A stretch of DNA of 58,662 nucleotides from Candidatus Rifleibacteriota bacterium. Its GTDB lineage: Bacteria > Muiribacteriota > Ozemobacteria > Ozemobacterales > Ozemobacteraceae. The notes below the pieces were generated by a model that was given only the letters and a program-made list of their open reading frames with translations, made no database searches and had not been told where the DNA came from. The stretch is from contig JAFPZP010000044.1 of assembly GCA_017417215.1 (NCBI GenBank), forward strand, positions 1 through 58,662, in the 5' to 3' direction. This document shows, piece after piece, positions 8,769 through 16,337 of this stretch; position 1 is the first letter of the stretch, and each line of letters opens with the position of its first letter. The translations under genes were made by a program, and so were the position numbers.

Positions 8769-9983
8769 TTCTTTCTTTTCAGGCTTTGGACCAAGAATCT
8801 TTCTGATTTTTGCTTTTTTCTGAATAAGAATATTTTTCAATCTTTCAAAATCTGCTTTATCTGCTGGTGCACTCATATCAACATTTTTGGCGTTTGAAGT
8901 AATACCTGCGAATTTTAAGGTTTTGTTGATAAGATTTACTGCTTCAAACCAGGTAACATTTTCATTACCTGAGAATGTTCTGTTTCCGTAGCCAAGTTTA
9001 ATATTGCATCCGGCAAGTTTGGCAAGAGCCTGATATTCAGGATCTTTTTTAGAAACATCAACATATTCTATATTAGCAGCTTTAATTTTGTTTTCTGCGA
9101 AAGAATCCAACAAGAATTCTAAGACTAGAGCCATCTGGCTTCTTGTAGTATATTCTTCTTTATCAGAGAAGATTGTCTGTAATCTCAGCATATCACATTC
9201 TTTCCCGCTTCTATCAAAGATACCGCCGATTACTTCTGTTAAATCATCCTGACCCATATAAGAATCTCCATCGAAGCTGGGTCTTAAAATTGATCTATCA
9301 AAAGCGCCAGCTGCAGTGAGATCTTTGATTGAATCCATGATTGGATTGTCTAAGGATACGTCTATGAAGCAAAGACCATCGTTAGCTCTGGAAGTCATTT
9401 TGTCAGAAGAAATAGCTTCATAAAGGCGATACAGGAAATATACTGCTTCACGCTGAGTAAGCTTTTTGCTGCTTCCGAGATAATTATTCTGAAGACCTCT
9501 AACAACAAATTTGCTTTGTAAGTAACTCATTGGTCTAGAATACTTTTCTGGAATTATATAATCTTTATAATTAGAAGATTTTGTTGAATTATAATTGAAA
9601 ATATCATTGGCACTCATGAATAATACTGCTCTTGCCATCATTTCGACGGCTTCTTTTCTTGTTAGAGCGGTGTTTATTTTATTGGAATCAAGAATACCAT
9701 TAGCATACATATCGTTAAGTTTGGTTTCTTGAACACCGAGTGTATTCATGACTACTGCAAGTTTATTTGCAAAATCTTTTTTGGTTACTACTTGTTTTAA
9801 ATATCTGTTCGTGCAATTCTTTTCAGATATAATGCCTAGGTCTGCTCCAAGTCTAATTTCTCTTGGTGCACTTCCAAGTCCATTTGCAAATATTGGGTTG
9901 AGAATACCTGTTCCACCTAATACTGCAACACAAAATACAGCTAGTAGGATACCTGCGATTGAATGTTTGTCTGCCTTTATCAT
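8751..9983 (-). CDS. SLH-domain-like surface or envelope protein (410 aa)
   Basis: N-terminal signal anchor (about residues 8-33), then repeats resembling S-layer homology modules: VVTKKDFANKLAVVMNTLG, ALTRKEAVEMMARAVLFMS, KLTQREAVYFLYRLYEAIS, YTTRSQMALVLEFLLDSF and VTWFEAVNLINKTLKF, each with the SLH 'x-T-R-x-E-A' core. SLH modules usually bind cell-wall or outer-membrane-associated polymers. The tail is Lys-rich. GGGAG lies upstream of the ATG. The stop overlaps the convergent neighbour, leaving no room for a separate terminator. Confidence 0.65.
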   Translation of the reverse strand: MIKADKHSIAGILLAVFCVAVLGGTGILNPIFANGLGSAPREIRLGADLGIISEKNCTNRYLKQVVTKKDFANKLAVVMNTLGVQETKLNDMYANGILDSNKINTALTRKEAVEMMARAVLFMSANDIFNYNSTKSSNYKDYIIPEKYSRPMSYLQSKFVVRGLQNNYLGSSKKLTQREAVYFLYRLYEAISSDKMTSRANDGLCFIDVSLDNPIMDSIKDLTAAGAFDRSILRPSFDGDSYMGQDDLTEVIGGIFDRSGKECDMLRLQTIFSDKEEYTTRSQMALVLEFLLDSFAENKIKAANIEYVDVSKKDPEYQALAKLAGCNIKLGYGNRTFSGNENVTWFEAVNLINKTLKFAGITSNAKNVDMSAPADKADFERLKNILIQKKAKIRKILGPKPEKKESLNEQ

Positions 9984-10052
9984 TTTTTTTTGCTCCCAAA
10001 AAGGATATAGTTTGAACTTATATCGGCATTTTTAACAGTTTTATTAATGATT

Positions 10053-10081
10053 TTGCCTTATTGTCTGATTTTTGATATCTT
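10053..10081 (+). promoter_or_regulatory. Likely promoter of the M16-like gene
   Basis: TTGCCT, 17-bp spacer, TATCTT, just upstream of an AAGGAG Shine-Dalgarno and the ATG at 10105, in a divergent intergenic region. Confidence 0.5.
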
Positions 10082-10104
10082 ATCTTTAATCAAGGAGCTT
10101 AATT

Positions 10105-12774
10105 ATGAAATTACACTTAAAAATAATGCTTATTACATTTATTGCAGTATTTTGTCTAATTTCTTGTCAATGCGTATATGCCCAGAAAGAAATTGTATTA
10201 AATAATGGTATTAGAGTATTTATAAAACCGATGCGCGCTGCTCCTGTTGTTACTATTAGTTTTTGGGTTAAGAATGGTTCTATTTATGAAAGTGAAGGAG
10301 AATCTGGCTTTTCTGAATTAGTAAGTAAAATGATTTTTCTCAGCAGCTTGAACTTTTCTAATCATCATTTAGAAAGTGAAATAAAAAAGCTAGGTTTAAA
10401 GGTTAGTAAAAACAGTTCTAATGATTGCCAAAGCTTCAGTCTTACTGGTGCTTCTAAGAATTTTGAAAGAATTTTGCAATTGGGTGTTGATGGACTGTTT
10501 AAGGCTGTTTTTTCAGAAAAAGACATTAAGAACTCTATTCAGGAATTGAAAAATGAAATTCAGGAATTGGAAAGTCGCCCTGATGTTGTTGTTCATAACG
10601 CAATGATGCAGGAAGCATTTGCCATTCATCCTTGCAGAAGACCATATTATGGAATGAATCCTAATTTTGAAGGAGCAGATGCTTTTATTCTCAATCGATT
10701 CTATAACAAGAATTACACTCCTTCGAATACTATTATAATAATAACTGGTGATATTGATCCCGATTCAGCTTTGTTGTCTTTGAAAAAATATGCTGAACCT
10801 ATTAAAGATACAAATAATTCTTTGCCAGAGCTGCCAAAAGAAATTACCCAGACTTCATATCGAGAAGTTATAAAATATGCTGACCTTCAGAAAGTTTATA
10901 TATGTATGGGTTGGAAGCTTCCAAATGTAGAAGGTTCTGATAAATATGCTCTTTATGTTCTCGCTAATTTACTTGGCGGTGATGAAGATAGTATATTGTG
11001 GCAAAGGCTTATTAAAGGTCGTCAGACTGGTGAATTTGTCTGTGCCAACTATGAAGTTTCCCGTTATCAAGGCATATTGGTGATATCTGGTATTTCATCA
11101 AAAAGTAAAATGAGATATTTTGTTGATGATATAAGAAGAATTACTAACAGCTTATTTGAAGAAACAGTTTCTGAAAGTGTCTTGGAAGGCGTTAAAAAAA
11201 GTATAATTAACGAAGATGTTTTTAGAAGGGAAGGCGTAGAAGATACGGCTTTAGATTACGGTAGTTTTGCTGTTATTTCAGAAGCTGCTGATGCTGATAA
11301 ATTTGAAAAGGGTATAATTTCTGTTAATTGTGATGATATAAGAAGAGTTGCTTGTGAGTTTTTGAGAGATGAAAACTTAAGTGTTGCTATTCTTCAGGCT
11401 CCTCCAGTTTCAGAAGATGCCAGCCCTGTTATGCTTACCTTAGATAATGGTATAAAGCTGATACTAAAAGAAAATCATGCGGCTCCTGTTATTTCTGTGT
11501 CAGCAAAGTTTTTGGCTGGTGGTTTAAAAGAAGAAAAACGTAATGCTGGTATATCTACTTTAGCTGGTGAATTGCTGGTTAGAAGTTTAGACACAGATGA
11601 TAAACCTTTTAAAAGTAAGTTAGAAAAGAATGGAGCCAGGTTATCATATACTGCTAATAAAAACTATGTTTCTATTAATATGAAAGCAGTCTCTTCTGGT
11701 TTTATTCCTGCCTTTGATTTATTTATAAAGATGTTGGAAAAACCAGAGTTTCCATCAGCTTATAGCAAAGCAAGAAACGTTTTAGAAAAACAACTGGAAA
11801 GAGAAAACAGTGATATTGTTTTGCAAAACAAATTGAATACTTTAAGAGCAGCTTTTGGCAGTTCCCCATTAACTTATTCGGATTTCGGGAAAACAGATGA
11901 TTTAAGCAAAATAAAAAGAGCGGATGTTATAGAGTATTACAAGAAGAACTTTGTAGCTTCAAATATGGTAATAGCTGTTGTAGGTGATTTTTATGCAAGT
12001 GAACTCAGAGATTATCTGCTTTCATCCTTAGGTAAATTATCTTCAAATAAGAATTCTAAAGAAGTCAAAATACCAGATATTGAATCTATGAAAACTGGAA
12101 CTCCAACTTTTATGAAAAATAGTACTGATAATGCTCATATTACTTATATCTCTAGAAGTATTCCTATAAATGATAGAAAAAGTGTTGCTTTGAATGTAGC
12201 TTGCAAAATATTGGAAAACTCATTGAAACAGTCATTTAAGGAAGCAGATCAAACAGGTCTTATGGCTTCTTCAGTAGAAATAAAGAATTACAGTTTTATT
12301 AATGATGGGTATTTTGAAGCTTGTCTAATGACTAATAAGGAAAATGTAGCTACTGCTGCTCAATTACTAAATCTGGAAGTTGATGCTTTTAAAATTAGTA
12401 ATATTCCATCTTATAGGATACAGGAAGCTAAGGATGCATTGTTTACCGAATTTGTTCTAAGTATGACAGATAGTATGTCATTAGCAGATGTCTTTTCAAG
12501 AGATGAAATACTAGGGTTAGGTTTTGATTATTATACAAAATATAATTCTATATTGTCTTCAATTAACATGGCTGAAGTTATTGATGCAGCAAAAGAATAT
12601 ATGTTGCCAGAAAAAAAATATATTTTAGGTGTTTCTTCTGCTAATAGTTCTGACTTGGTTATGGATGATAAAAAACTTGTTTTTAAAGCTCCTAAGGTAG
12701 AAGAACCTCCTAAGGATAACAAAACAGAAAAAGATGCTGGAAAAGACAGTGCAAAAGATGGTTCTAAAAGATAA
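10105..12774 (+). CDS. Exported two-domain M16 (insulinase/pitrilysin-like) protein lacking zinc motifs
   Basis: Signal peptide (about residues 1-26, cleavage near VYA-QK). Two M16-type halves follow, each beginning with the family's strand pattern: IVLNNGIRVFIKPMRAAPVVTISFWV (about 28-55) and MLTLDNGIKLILKENHAAPVISVSAKF (about 445). In M16 the inverted zinc motif HxxEH follows; here the equivalent segments are GFSELVSKM (about 65-75) and GISTLAGEL (about 480-490), so His-His-Glu is absent from both halves. The later M16 blocks (FYNKNYTPSNTIIIITGDID, EYYKKNFVASNMVIAVVGDF) are intact. It is probably a periplasmic non-catalytic M16 protein. Its Lys/Asp-rich C-terminus looks cut by a one-base shift (see 12775-12832). 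Confidence 0.85.
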   Translation: MKLHLKIMLITFIAVFCLISCQCVYAQKEIVLNNGIRVFIKPMRAAPVVTISFWVKNGSIYESEGESGFSELVSKMIFLSSLNFSNHHLESEIKKLGLKVSKNSSNDCQSFSLTGASKNFERILQLGVDGLFKAVFSEKDIKNSIQELKNEIQELESRPDVVVHNAMMQEAFAIHPCRRPYYGMNPNFEGADAFILNRFYNKNYTPSNTIIIITGDIDPDSALLSLKKYAEPIKDTNNSLPELPKEITQTSYREVIKYADLQKVYICMGWKLPNVEGSDKYALYVLANLLGGDEDSILWQRLIKGRQTGEFVCANYEVSRYQGILVISGISSKSKMRYFVDDIRRITNSLFEETVSESVLEGVKKSIINEDVFRREGVEDTALDYGSFAVISEAADADKFEKGIISVNCDDIRRVACEFLRDENLSVAILQAPPVSEDASPVMLTLDNGIKLILKENHAAPVISVSAKFLAGGLKEEKRNAGISTLAGELLVRSLDTDDKPFKSKLEKNGARLSYTANKNYVSINMKAVSSGFIPAFDLFIKMLEKPEFPSAYSKARNVLEKQLERENSDIVLQNKLNTLRAAFGSSPLTYSDFGKTDDLSKIKRADVIEYYKKNFVASNMVIAVVGDFYASELRDYLLSSLGKLSSNKNSKEVKIPDIESMKTGTPTFMKNSTDNAHITYISRSIPINDRKSVALNVACKILENSLKQSFKEADQTGLMASSVEIKNYSFINDGYFEACLMTNKENVATAAQLLNLEVDAFKISNIPSYRIQEAKDALFTEFVLSMTDSMSLADVFSRDEILGLGFDYYTKYNSILSSINMAEVIDAAKEYMLPEKKYILGVSSANSSDLVMDDKKLVFKAPKVEEPPKDNKTEKDAGKDSAKDGSKR

Positions 12775-12832
12775 TAAGAATCAGACTAATCAAACTAATC
12801 AGTCTAATAATGCTAATAATGGAAAAAAATGA
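12775..12832 (+). other. Out-of-frame continuation of the M16-like protein's C-terminal tail
   Basis: Directly after the TAATAA stop, the +1 frame continues the same biased composition (KDNKNQTNQTNQSNNANNG, then KK and TGA at 12830). The junction is the run of four A in TCTAAAAGATAA; with three A the KD-x-KD pattern of the tail reads straight through. This is a frameshift mutation, a sequencing error, a slip site or chance. Confidence 0.45.
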
Positions 12833-12863
12833 TAGATTATTATTAGTAATTTGATTTGCAGAT

Positions 12864-12905
12864 AACAAAAAAGCCTTTTGATTTTATTCAAAAGGCTTTT
12901 TTGTT
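12864..12905. terminator. Bidirectional intrinsic terminator
   Basis: Stem AACAAAAAAGCCTTTTGA / TCAAAAGGCTTTTTTGTT with a short AT loop, between the convergent M16-like gene and the murC unit. Confidence 0.9.
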
Positions 12906-12918
12906 ACTAAAGTTATGT

Positions 12919-13032
12919 TTACGAACCGTATTTGGCTTTTATTATGTCAAGAACCTTAAAGCCTAGGGTTACGGTTAAGCTGGAAATTATTACAGCAACA
13001 GTAAACAAACCCAAAACAGTAAGGATAACCAT
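12919..13032 (-). CDS. 37-aa single-span membrane peptide downstream of murC
   Basis: ATG at 13032 is preceded at 7 bases by GGAGT, which lies immediately after the murC stop (12-base gap). The peptide starts MVILTVLGLFTVAVIISS, one predicted membrane helix of about 25 residues, and ends KVLDIIKAKYGS, a basic amphipathic tail. Coding support is the ribosome site, the tight spacing in the murC unit, the membrane-like composition and the terminator right behind it. No family recognised; it could be a small inner-membrane regulator. Confidence 0.55.
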   Translation of the reverse strand: MVILTVLGLFTVAVIISSLTVTLGFKVLDIIKAKYGS

Positions 13033-13044
13033 TGCTTACTCCGA

Positions 13045-14466
13045 TTAAACGGCTGCCATACTTGCTGGAATATTATTATAATCTACCTCATGATTTCTTG
13101 CTCTCATTGATTCAAGAAAATCGTTGCCAAGTCTAGTAATATTACCAGCGCCGATAGTAAATATTACATCTCCTGGTTCTACATAGTTAAGCAGCATATA
13201 TTTAACGTCATCTACGTTTTTGACCATTTTTACTTTGCGTCTGTTAGATACAGGCATATGGTCAAGAATTACTTTGCTTGTAACGCCAGGAATAGGCTTT
13301 TCAGATGCAGCATAGATGTCTGTAATGAAAAGCTTGTCGCAATTATCGAAGCAACGCCCAAATTCCTGAGACAAGAACAATGTTCTAGAGTATCTATGAG
13401 GCTGGAAGACTACTACAACTCTCTTTGCACCAAGACTGCTTGCTGCTTCAAGTGTTGCTTTGATTTCATTAGGATGATGTCCGTAGTCATCAATTACGGT
13501 GACCCCTTCGCATTCACCTTTTATTTCAAAGCGGCGACCAGCTCCATGGAAGTTCTTCAGGCTTTTGAGTATAACTTCGAGTGAAAGACCTATTTCGAGG
13601 CAAAAACCAATTACAGGAAGGGAATTTAAAACATTGTGTCTTCCTGGGACAGATAATTCAACTCTGCCGTAATTCTGACCTCCTACGGTAAGAGTGTAGC
13701 TTGAACCGAATGGGTGATAGCTTATATCTTCAGCCATAAAGTCAGCTGCTGTGTCTATACCATAGGTAATAGTTCGAAGTTTTTCAGGAAGTGATAGATT
13801 ACGGGCTATAACATCGTCAGCACAGAGGAATAAACCTCCGCAATCACTAATATGACCTGCAAATCTTTCAAAAGCGTCTATTATGGCGTCTAAGCTGGAG
13901 TAATGATCCATATGGTCATTATCTATATTAGTTATTACGCCATATTGTGGGAAATACTTTAAGAAAGTTCCATCACTTTCGTCTGCTTCGGCAACAAGAA
14001 GTCCAGATTTTCCATAAGAAGAGTTACCGTTCAAAGCTTTAACATGACCACCAACAACGCATGTCGGGTCTTTCCCTGCTTCTGTCAGAACTGTTGAAAT
14101 CATTGAGCTAACTGTAGTTTTGCCATGACAGCCTGCTACTGCAATTCCACACTTAGCATCAAGAAATAGTTCAGCTAGAAGATCAGAACGGTGAACAATA
14201 TTTAGGTTACGTTTATGAGCTTCAACAAGCTCTGGGTTGTTGGGACTGATAGCTGAGGAAACAACTACTCGGTCTATGCCATCAGTAATATTGGAAGCTT
14301 TATGCCCAATGAAGATTTTGGCACCTTCATTTGTTAATAAAAGGGTTCTTTCGTTTTCGCTAATATCTGAGCCAGAAACTTTATAACCCTTATGTAAGAA
14401 AATGCTGGCAATGCCACTCATTCCAACACCGCCGATTCCAATAAAGTGAATACCCTGCTGTGTCAT
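13045..14466 (-). CDS. murC: UDP-N-acetylmuramate--L-alanine ligase
   Basis: Adds L-Ala to UDP-MurNAc with ATP, the first amino-acid step of peptidoglycan precursor synthesis, in the cytoplasm. Visible marks: N-terminal nucleotide-binding HFIGIGGVGMSGIA (8-21), the Mur ligase ATP loop VAGCHGKTT (about 109-117; Cys where most MurC have Thr), EADESDGTF, TNIDNDHMDHY and the C-terminal DDYGHHPNEI and VFQPHRYSRT. Length (473 aa) is normal. Its AAGGAGG is 14 bases from the ATG, unusually far, but a 23-codon ORF ends on the start codon (ATGA), so coupling is likely. It stands alone, without other mur or fts genes next to it. Confidence 0.95.
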   Translation of the reverse strand: MTQQGIHFIGIGGVGMSGIASIFLHKGYKVSGSDISENERTLLLTNEGAKIFIGHKASNITDGIDRVVVSSAISPNNPELVEAHKRNLNIVHRSDLLAELFLDAKCGIAVAGCHGKTTVSSMISTVLTEAGKDPTCVVGGHVKALNGNSSYGKSGLLVAEADESDGTFLKYFPQYGVITNIDNDHMDHYSSLDAIIDAFERFAGHISDCGGLFLCADDVIARNLSLPEKLRTITYGIDTAADFMAEDISYHPFGSSYTLTVGGQNYGRVELSVPGRHNVLNSLPVIGFCLEIGLSLEVILKSLKNFHGAGRRFEIKGECEGVTVIDDYGHHPNEIKATLEAASSLGAKRVVVVFQPHRYSRTLFLSQEFGRCFDNCDKLFITDIYAASEKPIPGVTSKVILDHMPVSNRRKVKMVKNVDDVKYMLLNYVEPGDVIFTIGAGNITRLGNDFLESMRARNHEVDYNNIPASMAAV

Positions 14467-14534
14467 CTGCTTTTAAAACGCCTCCTTGCAATCCTGAACA
14501 GTTCTGCCGGTTCAGTCTTTCTTAACAATACCAT
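14463..14534 (-). CDS. 23-aa Arg-rich upstream ORF translationally coupled to murC
   Basis: ATG at 14534 follows AGAGG at 7 bases; the peptide starts MVLLRKTEPAELF and ends RIARRRFKSR. Its TGA overlaps the murC ATG as ATGA, and the murC AAGGAGG lies inside it. An in-frame TAA lies four codons upstream of the ATG. This is the geometry of a coupled leader ORF. It could also be chance; the basic composition is unusual for such AT-rich DNA. Confidence 0.45.
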   Translation of the reverse strand: MVLLRKTEPAELFRIARRRFKSR

Positions 14535-14642
14535 CGGCACACCTCTGATTTTTTGTTAGAAAAATTACGATTGCAAAACATAGGAATGAATGAACTTCTT
14601 ACTTTAGGGGGTAATAGTATCACAAAATGCTAAATATTGCAA

Positions 14643-14912
14643 TCATGAACGCTGTTTAAAAAATCGACAACTTTCTCCTGATGATGATTTTACTACTATA
14701 GAGGGAATTTGAGGGCCTTTAAACCCATAAGCTTTACAACCATATGGGCAATTTTTTTCCCAAGTGACAAAAAAATGAACACATTTTCGGCAGTCGAGAT
14801 TGCTAGATTTATTATTTTCATCAGTTTTATTTTGTGATGGTAATCTTTTCCCTAAATCTAATGACTGAACAAAAAGGTTTCTTGCCAATTGTTTTTTGGT
14901 GAGCTCATCCAT
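14643..14912 (-). CDS. Small Cys-rich protein, putative metal- or cluster-binding (89 aa)
   Basis: The core reads DCRKCVHFFVTWEKNCPYGCKAYGF, then PSIVVKSSSGESCRFF: five Cys and one His in an arrangement (CxxC-H...CPYGC...SGxxC) that recurs in small uncharacterised bacterial proteins. It is probably a zinc or iron-sulfur protein. I chose ATG 14912 (MDELTKKQ); a GTG at 14951 would add 13 residues. Divergent from the M48 protease across about 100 bases. No function known to me. Confidence 0.6.
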   Translation of the reverse strand: MDELTKKQLARNLFVQSLDLGKRLPSQNKTDENNKSSNLDCRKCVHFFVTWEKNCPYGCKAYGFKGPQIPSIVVKSSSGESCRFFKQRS

Positions 14913-15012
14913 AATTGCTGTATATTTTCGTTTATGATATATTAAAGTCACTAAATTATATACTTAAATCACTATTAGTTAAAGCTTATTAGAAAAATAA
15001 GTTAAAAGTTTT

Positions 15013-16251
15013 ATGAATCCTGAAAGAATAGAAAAAATATTTTGGTGCTTAGTAATAATATGGTTTCTTTTAAGATCTTCTTTACTTTGCTGTCAGTATA
15101 TAGGCAATACTGATCCTGGATTCAAGCAGGAAGTTTTAAAGTATTTTTCTGAAACTGATATTGAAACAGGTAAAGCCTATGCCCTGAATGGCTTTTGGTT
15201 TAAGGCTATATATGGGGCTTTTTATATTTTTACTTTAATAATACTTTTGCGGTTTGGCTTCTTTAACAATATCTGGCAGAAAACGGTAAACTTAGTTGGT
15301 GAAGGATTATTTAGAAGCGATTTGTTATTCCCATTCGTTTTTTTATTTATTCTTTCTCTTCTTTCGTTCCCATCATCCTTATATTTTGGTTATTTTAAAG
15401 AAGCAGCTTCTGGTTTTTCTAATATTACTTTTGGAAGCTGGTTTTGGTATTACTTTAAAGCTATAGCATTAAATATTCTTCTACAAGGAATCTTTATGTG
15501 GGTTGTGATTACAATTATTCATTACTTACCTACAAAATGGCCTTGGGTATTGCCATTAATAAGCGGTGCGTTAATTGCTCTTTCTATCTGTTTGGCTCCT
15601 TTTATTATAACTCCTATTTTTTATAACGAAAAACCATTGGAAAATGGTGAGTTTAAAGATAAACTCTTTGAAATAGCTAAAAAAGCTGAACTTTCAGTAA
15701 ATGAAATATATGTTATAGATGAAAGTCGGTATTCTAAGCATACCAATGCTTATTTCTCAGGTTTTGGCAGTTTTAGAAGAATAGTTTTGTATGATAATCT
15801 TTTGACAAATCATACTCCCGATGAAGCTTTGATGATTTTTGCCCATGAAGCAGGTCATTGGAAATATAGCCACATGAGATGGGGGCTTTGTTGCGGTTTG
15901 GCTGGGGCTTTCCTGGTCTGCTTTCTCGTTTACTGGTTATTTGATTATATTGCGGTAGTAAAGTGGTTCGGTTTATATAGGCTAGACAGCTCTTGTGTAA
16001 TACCATTTTTTATGATTACTTATCTGATTTTACAGCTAATTTTTGCTCCTGTAGAAAGTCAGATAAGTCAGTTTATGGAAAGACAGGCAGATATAACTTC
16101 TATAGAGTTGACTGGCATGAAAGAAGTGTTTAAAAATGCTCAAATAAGATTAGCAAAAGATAATAAATCTGATTTACTCCCGCATCCATTCAGAGTTTTC
16201 TGGTTGTATTCCCATCCTATTGCTATAGATAGAATTCATTTTGCTGATTAA
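15013..16251 (+). CDS. M48-family membrane zinc metalloprotease (Ste24/CAAX-protease-like)
   Basis: Polytopic inner-membrane protein of 412 aa with five or more hydrophobic helices in its first 200 residues. The catalytic motif FAHEAGHWKYSHM (HExxH at about 278-282) and the downstream third zinc ligand in MERQADITSIELTG (about 353-366) are intact, as is NAYFSGFG. This matches the M48A (Ste24p/CAAX protease) layout rather than short HtpX. In bacteria such proteins act in membrane-protein or lipoprotein quality control. It stands as a single gene with a short AT-rich upstream region. Family is sure, substrate unknown. Confidence 0.9.
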   Translation: MNPERIEKIFWCLVIIWFLLRSSLLCCQYIGNTDPGFKQEVLKYFSETDIETGKAYALNGFWFKAIYGAFYIFTLIILLRFGFFNNIWQKTVNLVGEGLFRSDLLFPFVFLFILSLLSFPSSLYFGYFKEAASGFSNITFGSWFWYYFKAIALNILLQGIFMWVVITIIHYLPTKWPWVLPLISGALIALSICLAPFIITPIFYNEKPLENGEFKDKLFEIAKKAELSVNEIYVIDESRYSKHTNAYFSGFGSFRRIVLYDNLLTNHTPDEALMIFAHEAGHWKYSHMRWGLCCGLAGAFLVCFLVYWLFDYIAVVKWFGLYRLDSSCVIPFFMITYLILQLIFAPVESQISQFMERQADITSIELTGMKEVFKNAQIRLAKDNKSDLLPHPFRVFWLYSHPIAIDRIHFAD

Positions 16252-16280
16252 AATAGTTAAAATATATTGCTTTTCTTTCC

Positions 16281-16309
16281 TTGACCAAAGCAAACAAATT
16301 AGGTATTAT
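16281..16309 (+). promoter_or_regulatory. Strong sigma-70-type promoter of the cNMP/MinD fusion gene
   Basis: TTGACC, 17-bp spacer, TATTAT; the predicted start is about 20 bases before the ATG at 16338, which has GAGG at a good distance. Confidence 0.7.
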
Positions 16310-16337
16310 CATAACCACATCAATATGAGGTAAATAA

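Noticed and set aside
13258..13584. 108-codon plus-strand ORF inside murC
   Set aside because: Shadow frame opposite a clear murC coding sequence, no ribosome site.
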